Shown here piece by piece: positions 28,501 through 37,117 of a stretch of DNA of 44,118 nucleotides (positions are counted from its first letter, which is position 1; each line of letters opens with the position of its first letter). The notes under the pieces are model-generated. The model ran no database searches and was not told where the DNA came from. It saw only the letters and a program-made list of their open reading frames with translations. The position numbers and the translations under genes were made by a program. Source of the DNA: Chloroflexota bacterium (GTDB taxonomy: Bacteria > Chloroflexota > Limnocylindria > P2-11E); assembly GCA_016191385.1 (NCBI GenBank), contig JACPOT010000012.1:1-44118 (forward strand), written 5' to 3'.

Positions 28501-28648
28501 AGAAGACCGGGTGGCCCGCGTTCTTCGCGCGCAGCGCGTCGAAGCTCTTCTCGCGCTCCCAGAGATCCATGACCTCGTGCTCGAGCTCGGGCAGGTCGAA
28601 CGTGGACCCCGCCGGCTCGAAGCGCGTCTTCCTTTGGGCGACCGTCAT
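25511..28648 (-). CDS. ileS: Isoleucyl-tRNA synthetase (atypical signature motifs)
   Basis: [56 protein letters not shown]; CP1 editing domain; anticodon-binding C-terminus. Confidence 0.93.
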   Translation of the reverse strand: [1045 protein letters not shown]

Positions 28649-28672
28649 CGCGAAAACTGTAGCGTCGGGATC

Positions 28673-29269
28673 GTGTCCGATCGCCTGACCCGCGCGACGC
28701 GCGTGGAGCTGAGCGCTCTCGCGAAGCGCTACGGCGATCCGATCGTCGCGCGGGCGCGGATCACCGTCGGCTTCGCCGACCCCATCAAGCGGGCGGACCG
28801 CTTCGGGGAGGTCTGCATGGTCGTGCGCGGCCCGACGGGGCGGATCCTGCTGATCACGAAGGACATCTATCCGCGCGGCGCGTTCCGCCTGCCGACGGGC
28901 GGGATCGCGCACGGCGAGAGCGTCGAGGCCGCGCTGCGGCGCGAGACGCGGGAGGAGACCGGGCTCGAGGTCGAGGTGCGCCGGTTCCTCGGCTGGGTCG
29001 ACTATCTGCCGCTCGAGGGCGACAAGGCCATCTTCCACACGTTCGCGTTCCTGCTGGAGGAGACCGGCGGGACGCTCGGCTCCCTGGACCCGGACGAGCG
29101 GATCCTCGCGTATCGAGAGGTGGAGCCCGGCGAGCTAGACGCGGTTGCCGACCGCCTCGACGCCGTTACGTCGCAGCCGAGCGAGGAGATCGGCGGCGAC
29201 TGGGCGGACTGGGGCCGCTTCCGCTCGGTCGTGCATCGCGTGGTGAGCAAGGGGCTCCGCGTTCCCTAG
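28673..29269 (+). CDS. NUDIX hydrolase
   Basis: Nudix box GGIAHGESVEAALRRETREETGLEVE; GTG start. Confidence 0.9.
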   Translation: MSDRLTRATRVELSALAKRYGDPIVARARITVGFADPIKRADRFGEVCMVVRGPTGRILLITKDIYPRGAFRLPTGGIAHGESVEAALRRETREETGLEVEVRRFLGWVDYLPLEGDKAIFHTFAFLLEETGGTLGSLDPDERILAYREVEPGELDAVADRLDAVTSQPSEEIGGDWADWGRFRSVVHRVVSKGLRVP

Positions 29270-30328
29270 TCAGGGCGTCTCGAAGCGCAGCAGGCGCACC
29301 GCGACCGCGAAGCTGACGACCGCCCACACGACCAGACCGAGAAGCTGCGAGCGGACGTCCCACAGCGTCGCGCCCTGCGTGGAGATCTCGCGCAGCGCGT
29401 CGTTGAGAAGGGTGAGCGGCAGCAGGTCCGAGATGGGCCGGATGAGCGCGGGCGCGGCCTCCTTGGAGAAGAACACACCCGAGAGGAAGAACTGCGGCAG
29501 CGTGAGGAGGTTCGCGACCGGGGGCACCTGGTTCTCGGTCTCCGCCCAGCCCGCGAGCGCGAAGCCCTGCATGAGGAACGGCACGGCGCCGATAAGCGCC
29601 ACCGCGAAGAGGGCGAAGATGTTCCCCACCACCTGGACCTGGAACAGCAGGAACGCGACGACGAGAAGGATCCCGACCTGGACCATCGAGAGGATGAGGC
29701 GCATGAGGCCGTGCGCGGCGACGAAGCGCCGTGGGTCAAGTGGCGTCGCGAAGATCCGCCGCAGCACCCCGCGCTGCTTCTGCGCCACGAGCGCGAAGGC
29801 GATCGAGAAGATGTTCAGCTGCATCACGTTGAGGCCGAGGATCCCCGGGACGAGGAAGTCGACGTATCGCAGCCGGACGCCGCTCACCTCCTGCCGCGAG
29901 ACGGTGATCACCGGCGCGCTCCCCGCGGCGGCGAAGGAGATCCGGTCGATGACGTCGCCGATGATCGCGCGCCCGACCGCCACCTCCTGAGTGGTCGCCT
30001 GGTTCTCGTACAGCTGGATGGCCGCGGGCGCGGCGAGGGGCCGGATGCGGAAGTCCGCCGGGATGACGATGGCGAGGTCGAGCTCGCTGCGTTGGAGCTT
30101 GCGCGCCATGGCGTCGCGCGCGACACGCTCGATGCGGAGGCTGGGGATCTGCGCCAGCGACTGCACGAATCTCTCGCTGTCGGGGTTGCCGGCCTCGTCC
30201 ACGATCCCGACGTCCACGCGGCCGAGCGAGCCGAAGTTGAGGAAGCCGAAGATGATCATGAAGAGGAACGGCAGGAAGAAGGTGAAGAACAGGGCGCTGC
30301 GGTCGCGCACGTAGGCGCGCAGGAGCAT
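29270..30328 (-). CDS. ABC-2 type transporter permease
   Basis: MLLRAYVRDRSALFFTFFLPFLFMIIFG...VDFLVPGILGLNVMQLNIFSIAFALVAQKQRGVLRRIFATPLDPRRFV. Confidence 0.9.
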   Translation of the reverse strand: MLLRAYVRDRSALFFTFFLPFLFMIIFGFLNFGSLGRVDVGIVDEAGNPDSERFVQSLAQIPSLRIERVARDAMARKLQRSELDLAIVIPADFRIRPLAAPAAIQLYENQATTQEVAVGRAIIGDVIDRISFAAAGSAPVITVSRQEVSGVRLRYVDFLVPGILGLNVMQLNIFSIAFALVAQKQRGVLRRIFATPLDPRRFVAAHGLMRLILSMVQVGILLVVAFLLFQVQVVGNIFALFAVALIGAVPFLMQGFALAGWAETENQVPPVANLLTLPQFFLSGVFFSKEAAPALIRPISDLLPLTLLNDALREISTQGATLWDVRSQLLGLVVWAVVSFAVAVRLLRFETP

Positions 30329-30355
30329 CGCGGTGAAACGGAGGGTCTGGGCCAG

Positions 30356-31114
30356 CTAGTCCTCCCGCATCTCGTGGCCGGTGAGGTCGAGGAACACGTC
30401 CTCGAGGCTGGCGCTCTGGTGGATGACGGGCTTCGAGAAGCCGCGCCTCAGGAGCGCTTCGATGAGAGCCCGCGGCGAGTCGAGCGAGAGGATGCGGCCC
30501 GCGTCCATGATCGCGACGCGGTCGCAGAGCACTTCGGCCTCGTCCATGTAGTGCGTCGTCAGGAGGACGGTCGTCCCGCCCTCGCGGATCCGCCGGACGA
30601 GATCCCACAGATTGCGCCGCGCCTGCGGGTCGAGGCCCGTCGTGGGTTCATCGAGGAAGAGGACGCGAGGCTCGTTCACGAGCGCCGTCGCGATCGACAG
30701 CCGCTGGCGCTGGCCGCCCGAGAGCTTCTCGTTCCACTGGCCGGTGCGATCCGCGAGGTCGACGGTCGCGAGCAGCGCCTGCGCATCGACACGACGCTCG
30801 TAGCAGATGGCGAAGAGCTCGACGACCTCGCGCGACGTGAGATGCAGCGGGAACGCGCTCGCCTGGAGCTGCACGCCGATGCGGTCCTTGACCCCGCGCG
30901 GATCGCGCGTCACATCGATCCCCGCGACCGTCACCGTCCCGGAGTCGGCGCGGCGCAGGCCCTCGAGGATCTCCACGGTGGTCGTCTTCCCCGCCCCGTT
31001 CGGGCCGAGAAGCCCGAAGACCTCGCCCGCTTCCACGTCGAACGAGATCCCGCGGACCGCCTCGATCGCGCCGTACGACTTGCGGAGGTCGCGGACGGAG
31101 ACGATCGCGCTCAT
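30356..31114 (-). CDS. ABC transporter ATP-binding protein (exporter type)
   Basis: GLLGPNGAGKTTTVEILEGLRR, LSGGQRQRLSIATALVNEPRVLFLDEPTTGLDPQAR. Confidence 0.94.
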   Translation of the reverse strand: MSAIVSVRDLRKSYGAIEAVRGISFDVEAGEVFGLLGPNGAGKTTTVEILEGLRRADSGTVTVAGIDVTRDPRGVKDRIGVQLQASAFPLHLTSREVVELFAICYERRVDAQALLATVDLADRTGQWNEKLSGGQRQRLSIATALVNEPRVLFLDEPTTGLDPQARRNLWDLVRRIREGGTTVLLTTHYMDEAEVLCDRVAIMDAGRILSLDSPRALIEALLRRGFSKPVIHQSASLEDVFLDLTGHEMRED

Positions 31115-31599
31115 CGGCGGACGAACGCGCGATAGGCCGCGTCATAGAGGTATAGCCCGAGCGGCAGGAGCAGGACGGCCGCCGTCACGATCCGCACGAC
31201 GATCGGGTGCGGCCGGCGCAGGCGCGTGTACGTGACCACGAGGGTCACCGAGACCGCGGCGAGGATGGGGACCTGGACGAACCAGTGCAGCGGGTCGGCC
31301 CCTTCGACGACGAGCGCGTAGACGATCGCCGCCGTCAGCGACCCGGTCGCGAGCCCGATGACCGCGTACACGCCCGCGTTGCGCGCCGGATCGCGCATGG
31401 AGAGAAGGAGGCCGAGCCCGAACGCGAGGAGCAGGGCTCCGAGCATGCGCTCGTACACCACGTTGAACGGCGGATAGAAGAACGCGGCCGGGAACGCGAT
31501 CGAGAGGACGATGGGGGCGAAGAACATGGCCGCGCAAACGATCGCGACGGCGCGCGCGCCGCGCAGGGTGGCCGTGTCGAGAGGGCGTCCGTCGTTCAC
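31111..31599 (-). CDS. Multi-pass membrane protein of unknown function
   Basis: Several hydrophobic helices; ATGA overlap with the downstream ABC ATPase suggests co-transcription. Confidence 0.65.
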   Translation of the reverse strand: MNDGRPLDTATLRGARAVAIVCAAMFFAPIVLSIAFPAAFFYPPFNVVYERMLGALLLAFGLGLLLSMRDPARNAGVYAVIGLATGSLTAAIVYALVVEGADPLHWFVQVPILAAVSVTLVVTYTRLRRPHPIVVRIVTAAVLLLPLGLYLYDAAYRAFVRR

Positions 31600-31624
31600 C
31601 GTCCGGACGTTAGCGCCGTAGGCT

Positions 31625-32914
31625 ATGGGTCGCGTGACCTATTCCCCCCGCTCCGCCGGACTCGCCGCGCTGCTGTCCGCCTTGCTCCCCGGCCTCGGCC
31701 AGGCCTACGCGGGCGGCTGGCGTCGCGCGCTGGTCTTCGTGGCCGCCCCCGCCGCGGGCCTCGCGATCTTCGCCGCGGCCTTCCTGCTGATCGAACCCGT
31801 CGCGGCCGCGATGGTCCGGCGCGCCGCCCTCGTCGCTCTCCTCGTCGTCGGCGGCCTCTTCGCGTACCACGTCATGTCGGTCATGGATGCATTCGCCTCC
31901 CGGACGATGGCCCGCCGAAGCACCCGCGACGCGGCCATCCTCGTCGTCGCGCTGCTTGGCCTCGCGCTGCTCTACGCGGGCCTGCAGCGGCAGTCGAACG
32001 CGTGGGCGGGCGTGGTCGCCGGCGTGTTCGAGCAGACCACGGGCCGTACCGTGGGAGCGGGCACGTCAGCGGTGGGCACGACCGCGCCGGGATGGTCGGG
32101 TCGCGACCGGCTCAACGTCCTGCTCCTCGGGCTCGACAGCCGCGACGACCAGATCACCCAGAACACGGACACCGTCATTCTCCTGAGCCTCGACCCCGTC
32201 GACCAGACCGGCTCGATGCTGTCGATCCCCCGCGACACGCTGGTGGAGATCCCCACGGTCGGAAGTGACAAGGTCAACGCCGCGTACGCCTACGGCGGCG
32301 GTGGGGAGAAGGGCGGCGAGTTCGCGCGCCGGACCGTGGAACGGTTCCTGGGCGTGCCCATCCACGCGTACGCCCTGATCGACTTCGCCGCCTTCCGCGA
32401 GACGATCGACAGCGTCGGCGGCATCCTCGTCGACGTTCGCCGGGCGCTCCGGGACGAGGCGTACCCGACCTCCGACTACGGGATCGAGCGCATCTCGCTC
32501 CTCGCGGGGCCGCAGGTCATGGACGGCGACGAAGCGCTGCGTTACGCGCGGTCGCGCCACGACAGCAACGACTTCAGCCGGGCGCGGCGGCAGCAGGCCG
32601 TCATCCTGGCCCTGCGCACGCGTCTCGGCCTGGGCGGCGTGTTCCGCCTGCCCGGGATCGTCCAGCGCGTCGGCCCGCTGGTGCGCACGAGCTTCGACCC
32701 TGGGAACGTGCTGCCGCTCGCCCGCACCGCGCTCTCCATCGACGTCTCGGCCATCCGCAGCGAGCAGCTCCTGCCGTGCAACATCGACGTCCCCCACTGC
32801 GAGCTCGAGGAGCAGAACGCCGCCGATGGCTACTACCTGATCCCGGACCTGGCGAAGGTCCGGTCGCTGGTGACGGACCTCTTCGCGGGCCGGCTGCCCG
32901 CGTCGTCGCGCTAG
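31625..32914 (+). CDS. LytR-CpsA-Psr (LCP) family protein with N-terminal multi-TM domain
   Basis: RLNVLLLGLDSRDDQITQNTDTVILLSLDPVDQTGSMLSIPRDTLVEIP, KVNAAYAYGGG, ALRYARSRHDSNDFSRARRQQAVI; N-terminal LLPGLGQAYAGGWRRAL. Confidence 0.9.
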   Translation: MGRVTYSPRSAGLAALLSALLPGLGQAYAGGWRRALVFVAAPAAGLAIFAAAFLLIEPVAAAMVRRAALVALLVVGGLFAYHVMSVMDAFASRTMARRSTRDAAILVVALLGLALLYAGLQRQSNAWAGVVAGVFEQTTGRTVGAGTSAVGTTAPGWSGRDRLNVLLLGLDSRDDQITQNTDTVILLSLDPVDQTGSMLSIPRDTLVEIPTVGSDKVNAAYAYGGGGEKGGEFARRTVERFLGVPIHAYALIDFAAFRETIDSVGGILVDVRRALRDEAYPTSDYGIERISLLAGPQVMDGDEALRYARSRHDSNDFSRARRQQAVILALRTRLGLGGVFRLPGIVQRVGPLVRTSFDPGNVLPLARTALSIDVSAIRSEQLLPCNIDVPHCELEEQNAADGYYLIPDLAKVRSLVTDLFAGRLPASSR

Positions 32915-33888
32915 GGCTTGGCGCTGCCCGTGTACACGGGCGTCACCCACGAGGCGTAGCGCTCGTTGTCGCCGCGCACGCTCTCGAAGTAGACGGCCTT
33001 GAGGCGCTTGGTGATCGGGCCGACCTCGCCGTCGCCGACGGTGCGATGATCGATGGTCGCGACGGGCGAGATCTGCGCGCCCGTCCCGCAGAGGAAGACC
33101 TCGTCGGCGATGTAGAGCTCGGTGCGGTCGATCTGACGGATGGAGACCGGGATCCTTTCGTCCTCCGCGATCTTCAGGATCCCGCTGCGCACGATGCCCT
33201 CGAGGATATTGTCGGTGCCGGGAGGCGTGAGCAGGACCCCGTCACGCACGAGGAAGATGTTCTCCGCGCTGCCCTCCGACACGTGACCGTCCTGGGTCAG
33301 GACGATGGCCTCGTCGAACCCGGCCTCCTGCGCTTCGGTCTTCGCCAGGGCGGCGTTCACGTACGAGCCGGTGATCTTGCTGCGCGCCGGGATGGCGTTG
33401 TCGTCGGTCCGGCGCCACGACGAGACCGCGCACGAAACGCCGCGGTCGATGTCGATGTAGGTGCCGAAGGGGACGGCGAACACGGTGAACGCGTCTTCGA
33501 GGTCGTGCAGACGCACGCCGATGAGCTCGCTGCTCTTGTAGGCGAGGGGACGGATGTAGGTGTCCTCGCGGTAGCCGCAGCGCCGGAGCACCTCGAGCGT
33601 GATGTCGCTCAGCTCCGCCACGCTGTAGGGGATGCGGATGCGCATGACCTTGCACGAGCGGTGGAGCCGCTCGAAGTGCTCGGTCAGATGCAGGACATAG
33701 AGCTGCTCGTGGGCCGGGTTCCAATACGCGCGGATGCCCTCGAAGACGCCCGTGCCGTAGTTGAAGGCGTGCGTAAGCACGGAGATCTTCGCGTCGGCGA
33801 CCGGGAGGTACTTGCCATCGAGGAAGGCCCACGCGGTCTTGGGGGCCGCTCCGCGACGGAGCGTGGAGGACGTGCGGGCGAGTGCCAT
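32911..33888 (-). CDS. ilvE: Branched-chain amino acid aminotransferase
   Basis: LTHAFNYGTGVFEGIRAYWN, HVSEGSAENIFLVRDGVLLTPP, FLCGTGAQISPVATIDHRTVGDG. Confidence 0.94.
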   Translation of the reverse strand: MALARTSSTLRRGAAPKTAWAFLDGKYLPVADAKISVLTHAFNYGTGVFEGIRAYWNPAHEQLYVLHLTEHFERLHRSCKVMRIRIPYSVAELSDITLEVLRRCGYREDTYIRPLAYKSSELIGVRLHDLEDAFTVFAVPFGTYIDIDRGVSCAVSSWRRTDDNAIPARSKITGSYVNAALAKTEAQEAGFDEAIVLTQDGHVSEGSAENIFLVRDGVLLTPPGTDNILEGIVRSGILKIAEDERIPVSIRQIDRTELYIADEVFLCGTGAQISPVATIDHRTVGDGEVGPITKRLKAVYFESVRGDNERYASWVTPVYTGSAKP

Positions 33889-33965
33889 CCATCTCGCATT
33901 GTGGCACGGCATCACGCCGCGAAAAGTTGCGGGATGGTGTTCCTCATCCGCTCGGTCGCTTCCCG

Positions 33966-34009
33966 GGTACTGAGGAGTACCATCCAGCGCGGTCTGACCA
34001 GAGCGCTGG
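33966..34009. promoter_or_regulatory. tctC leader with nested palindromes (candidate operator)
   Basis: GGTACT-GAGG-AGTACC (33966-33981) followed by CCAGCGC-GGTCTGACCAGA-GCGCTGG (33984-34009). Confidence 0.5.
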
Positions 34010-34044
34010 CCAGAAGATCGTTTTCGGAAGGTGGAGGACACGGG

Positions 34045-35103
34045 ATGGCTCATCGATCGTTCGCACGCGTGCTCACCGCGCTCGCAACGACGGCGCTCAT
34101 CGCCGCCGCGTGTGGCGGGACCGCCCAGCCCAGTCCCACGGCCGCTCTGACCGCCGCGGGCGGCACGGCCGCACCCACGACCGCGCCGACCGCGGCGCCG
34201 GTGCTCAGCCGCCCCGTCGAGTTCGTGATCAGCACGGCTCCGGGCGGCGGATCGGACATCTACGCGCGCATCTGGATCGCCGCGATGGAGAAGGAGAAGG
34301 CGCTCAGCACGTCCGTGCTTCCCGTCAACAAGGAAGGCGGGGCCGGCGCGGTCGCGTTCACGTACGTCTTCGAGAAGAAGGGCGACCCGCACTACATCAT
34401 GGTCACCCTCAACAGCTTCTTCACGACGGTCATCACGCAGAAGCTCCCGTACAAGGCGACCGACTTCACGCCTCTCGCGAACATGGCGCTTGACCCGTTC
34501 TTCCTCTGGGTCAACGCCGATAGCACGTGGAAGAACGCCGGCGACTTCGTCAAGGCCGCGCAGGACAACGCGCTGACGGTGTCGGGCACCGGGTCCAAGC
34601 AGGAGGACGAGGTCCTCTTCCGGCGGATCCAGGACCTCGCCAAGACGAAGCCCTTCAACTACGTCCCGCAGTCCGGCGGGGGCGCCGTCGCGACCGCCCT
34701 CGCCGGCAAGCAGGGCGGCGTCGTCGTCACGGTCAACAACCCGAGCGAAGGCCTCGGCCTGTACCAGGCGAGCCCGCCGAAGATCAAGCCCCTGTGCGCC
34801 TTCACCGCGGACCCCATCAAGGAAGGCGCGTACAAGGACCTCGCGACCTGCAAGTCGCAGGGTCTCGACATCACCGACTACTTCATCGTCCGCGCCATCG
34901 TCGGGCCCCCCGGCCTGACCGCGGCGCAGACGACGTTCTGGGCCGACACCTTCAAGAAGGTGGCCGACTCCGCTGACTGGAAGAAGTTCATGACCGACAA
35001 CGCCCTTCAGCCCAACTACCTCGCAGGCGACGCGCTCAAGAAGCTCTTCGACGACTACAACAAGCTGCACCAGGACATCGCGCAGAAGAACGGCTGGCTC
35101 TAG
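34045..35103 (+). CDS. tctC: Tripartite tricarboxylate transporter (TTT) substrate-binding protein, TctC/Bug family
   Basis: Lipobox IAAACGG; RPVEFVISTAPGGGSDIYARIW; followed by TctB- and TctA-like genes. Confidence 0.88.
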   Translation: MAHRSFARVLTALATTALIAAACGGTAQPSPTAALTAAGGTAAPTTAPTAAPVLSRPVEFVISTAPGGGSDIYARIWIAAMEKEKALSTSVLPVNKEGGAGAVAFTYVFEKKGDPHYIMVTLNSFFTTVITQKLPYKATDFTPLANMALDPFFLWVNADSTWKNAGDFVKAAQDNALTVSGTGSKQEDEVLFRRIQDLAKTKPFNYVPQSGGGAVATALAGKQGGVVVTVNNPSEGLGLYQASPPKIKPLCAFTADPIKEGAYKDLATCKSQGLDITDYFIVRAIVGPPGLTAAQTTFWADTFKKVADSADWKKFMTDNALQPNYLAGDALKKLFDDYNKLHQDIAQKNGWL

Positions 35104-35110
35104 GGCCGGT

Positions 35111-35596
35111 TTGCGTCCGTACCAGGTCGCGACGGCGGCGATCTTCCTTCTGATCGCCGCCGTCGCCATGTTCGACACCCGATCAGGAGCGCTCCCGACG
35201 TCGGCCGCCGGCGTGCCGGGAGGGCTGCGCGGCGGGTGGTATCCCTTCTGGTCGGGGGCGGTCGTGGCGGTCGCCGCGATCGTCGTCGGAGCGCAGACGC
35301 TTCGCCGGCCTGACACCGAGCCCGGCGTGTTCAAGGACCGCGGCGCGGTCCTCTACCTCGCGAAGTTCATCCTCCCGATGATCGTCACGACCTATCTCAT
35401 GTCGGACAAGCTGCTCGGGTTCTACGTGGCGACGGCCGCGTACGTCGCCTACTACGCGGGTCTCGTCGCTCGCTATCGCTGGTACTGGGCGGTCCTGGCC
35501 GGCATCGCGATCCCGCTGGTGATCTACCTGGTTTTCGAGGTCGCGTTCAAGGCGCTGCTCCCGAAGAGCGTCTTCTACCCGACGACGCCCTTCTAA
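35111..35596 (+). CDS. tctB: TTT small membrane subunit, TctB-like
   Basis: Four hydrophobic helices, position between tctC and tctA, TTG start. Confidence 0.8.
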   Translation: MRPYQVATAAIFLLIAAVAMFDTRSGALPTSAAGVPGGLRGGWYPFWSGAVVAVAAIVVGAQTLRRPDTEPGVFKDRGAVLYLAKFILPMIVTTYLMSDKLLGFYVATAAYVAYYAGLVARYRWYWAVLAGIAIPLVIYLVFEVAFKALLPKSVFYPTTPF

Positions 35597-37117
35597 GTGG
35601 ACGTCCTCGGGTCCCTAGCCGGCGGCTTCGCCACCGCGCTCCAGGCCAACAACGTGCTGTTCCTCCTCGCCGGCTGCATCCTCGGGCTGATCATCGGGGT
35701 GCTGCCGGGGCTCGGCGGCACGAGCGGCGTCGCGATCCTCCTGCCCATCAGCGTCTACATCGCGCGCGACAACTCGGCGACGACCGCGATCATCTTCCTG
35801 GCGGGCATCTACTGGGGCGCCCTCTTCGGCGGAGTGGTCACGTCGATCCTCTTCAACATCCCCGGGGAGCCCTGGGCGGTCGCGCTCCTCTTTGACGGCT
35901 ATCCACTGGCGAAGCGGAAGGGCAAACCCGGGGTCGCGCTGGCGAGCTCGTTCATGGCCTCGTGGGTCGGCGCTCTCTTCGCCACGATCCTCCTGACGTT
36001 CCTCGCGAAGGAGCTCGCCGACGTCGCCCTCCGCTTCGGTCCGGCCGAGCTCTTCGCCGTCTTTGTCCTCTCGTTCGCGACGCTCATCGGACTGGGGGCG
36101 GAGTCGCCGATGAAGGCCGTGATGATGGTGGCCTTCGGTCTCCTGCTCGCGGCGATCGGCTTCGACACCATCACCGGGGAGCCGCGCCTCGCGTTCGGGC
36201 AGATCAGCCTGCTGTCCGGGATCGGCTTCGTGCCCGTGACCATCGGCCTCTTCGGGATCGGCGAGATCATCGCCTCTGCCGACGAGGCCGGCATCGGGTA
36301 CGTCGAGAAGATCGCCGCGCGCGTCGGCCTCAAGGACATCCTCGAGACGTTCGCGGCGCTCCGGAAGCGGATCTGGCTGGTCATCGCGAACGGCGTGATC
36401 GGGTTCTTCTTCGGCAGCCTGCCGGGCCACGGCGCGACCGCCGGCTCCTTCCTCGGCTATGGCCTCGCGCGGCAGTGGGCGAGGAACAAGGAGGACTTCG
36501 GCAAGGGCGAGATCTCGGGGATCATGGCGCCGCAGGCCGCCGCCGACGCGTCGGCCGTCGGATCCCTCGTGCCGATGCTGGCCCTCGGCGTCCCGGGGTC
36601 ACCGACGTCGGCCGTGATGATGGCCGGTCTCTTCATCTGGGGGCTGCAGCCGGGCCCGCTCCTCTTCATCGACCATCCCGACTTCGTCTGGGGCCTGATG
36701 GCGAGCATCTACCTGGGACACCTGCTGACGTTCCTCATCTGCCTGACCGCGGTGCCGCTGCTCGCGATGATCATGCGCGCTCCGCACGGGATCCTCACGC
36801 CGTTCATCGTCATCATCTCGGTGATCGGCGCCTACTCGCTCAACAACGACATGAAGGACGTCGCCATCACGATCGTGTTCGGGATCATCGGGTACTGGCT
36901 GCGCAAGATGAAGTACCCGCTGGCTCCGCTCGTCGTCGCCCTCGTGCTCGGCGACTCGACCGAGCGCGAGCTGCGCAAGGCGCTCATCGGCAGTCAGGGT
37001 GAATGGAGCGTCTTCTTCGTCAGTCCGATCTCGGCCATCCTCATCGCCCTGGCCGTCGTCCTCCTCGCCCTTCCGCTCATCGGGCAGCTGCGGCGGCGCG
37101 GGACGGCCCAAGCCTGA
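35597..37117 (+). CDS. tctA: TTT large membrane subunit, TctA
   Basis: GLIIGVLPGLGGTSGVAILLPIS, GALFGGVVTSILFNIPGEPWAVALLFDGYPLA, GSLPGHGATAGSFLGYGLAR, LALGVPGSPTSAVMM. Confidence 0.95.
   Translation: MDVLGSLAGGFATALQANNVLFLLAGCILGLIIGVLPGLGGTSGVAILLPISVYIARDNSATTAIIFLAGIYWGALFGGVVTSILFNIPGEPWAVALLFDGYPLAKRKGKPGVALASSFMASWVGALFATILLTFLAKELADVALRFGPAELFAVFVLSFATLIGLGAESPMKAVMMVAFGLLLAAIGFDTITGEPRLAFGQISLLSGIGFVPVTIGLFGIGEIIASADEAGIGYVEKIAARVGLKDILETFAALRKRIWLVIANGVIGFFFGSLPGHGATAGSFLGYGLARQWARNKEDFGKGEISGIMAPQAAADASAVGSLVPMLALGVPGSPTSAVMMAGLFIWGLQPGPLLFIDHPDFVWGLMASIYLGHLLTFLICLTAVPLLAMIMRAPHGILTPFIVIISVIGAYSLNNDMKDVAITIVFGIIGYWLRKMKYPLAPLVVALVLGDSTERELRKALIGSQGEWSVFFVSPISAILIALAVVLLALPLIGQLRRRGTAQA

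Noticed and set aside
27659-28672. Long N-terminal extension of the plus-strand ORF before the NUDIX domain
   Set aside because: Antisense to ileS; the real gene starts at GTG 28673
28649-29038. N-terminal extension of the ileS ORF to 29038
   Set aside because: Overlaps the NUDIX gene antisense; IleS homology begins at ATG 28648
32776-34044. Plus-strand extension upstream of tctC
   Set aside because: Shadow of ilvE; TctC signal peptide begins at ATG 34045
33889-35334. Minus-strand extension of the ilvE ORF through tctC/tctB
   Set aside because: Antisense to clear transporter genes; IlvE starts at 33888
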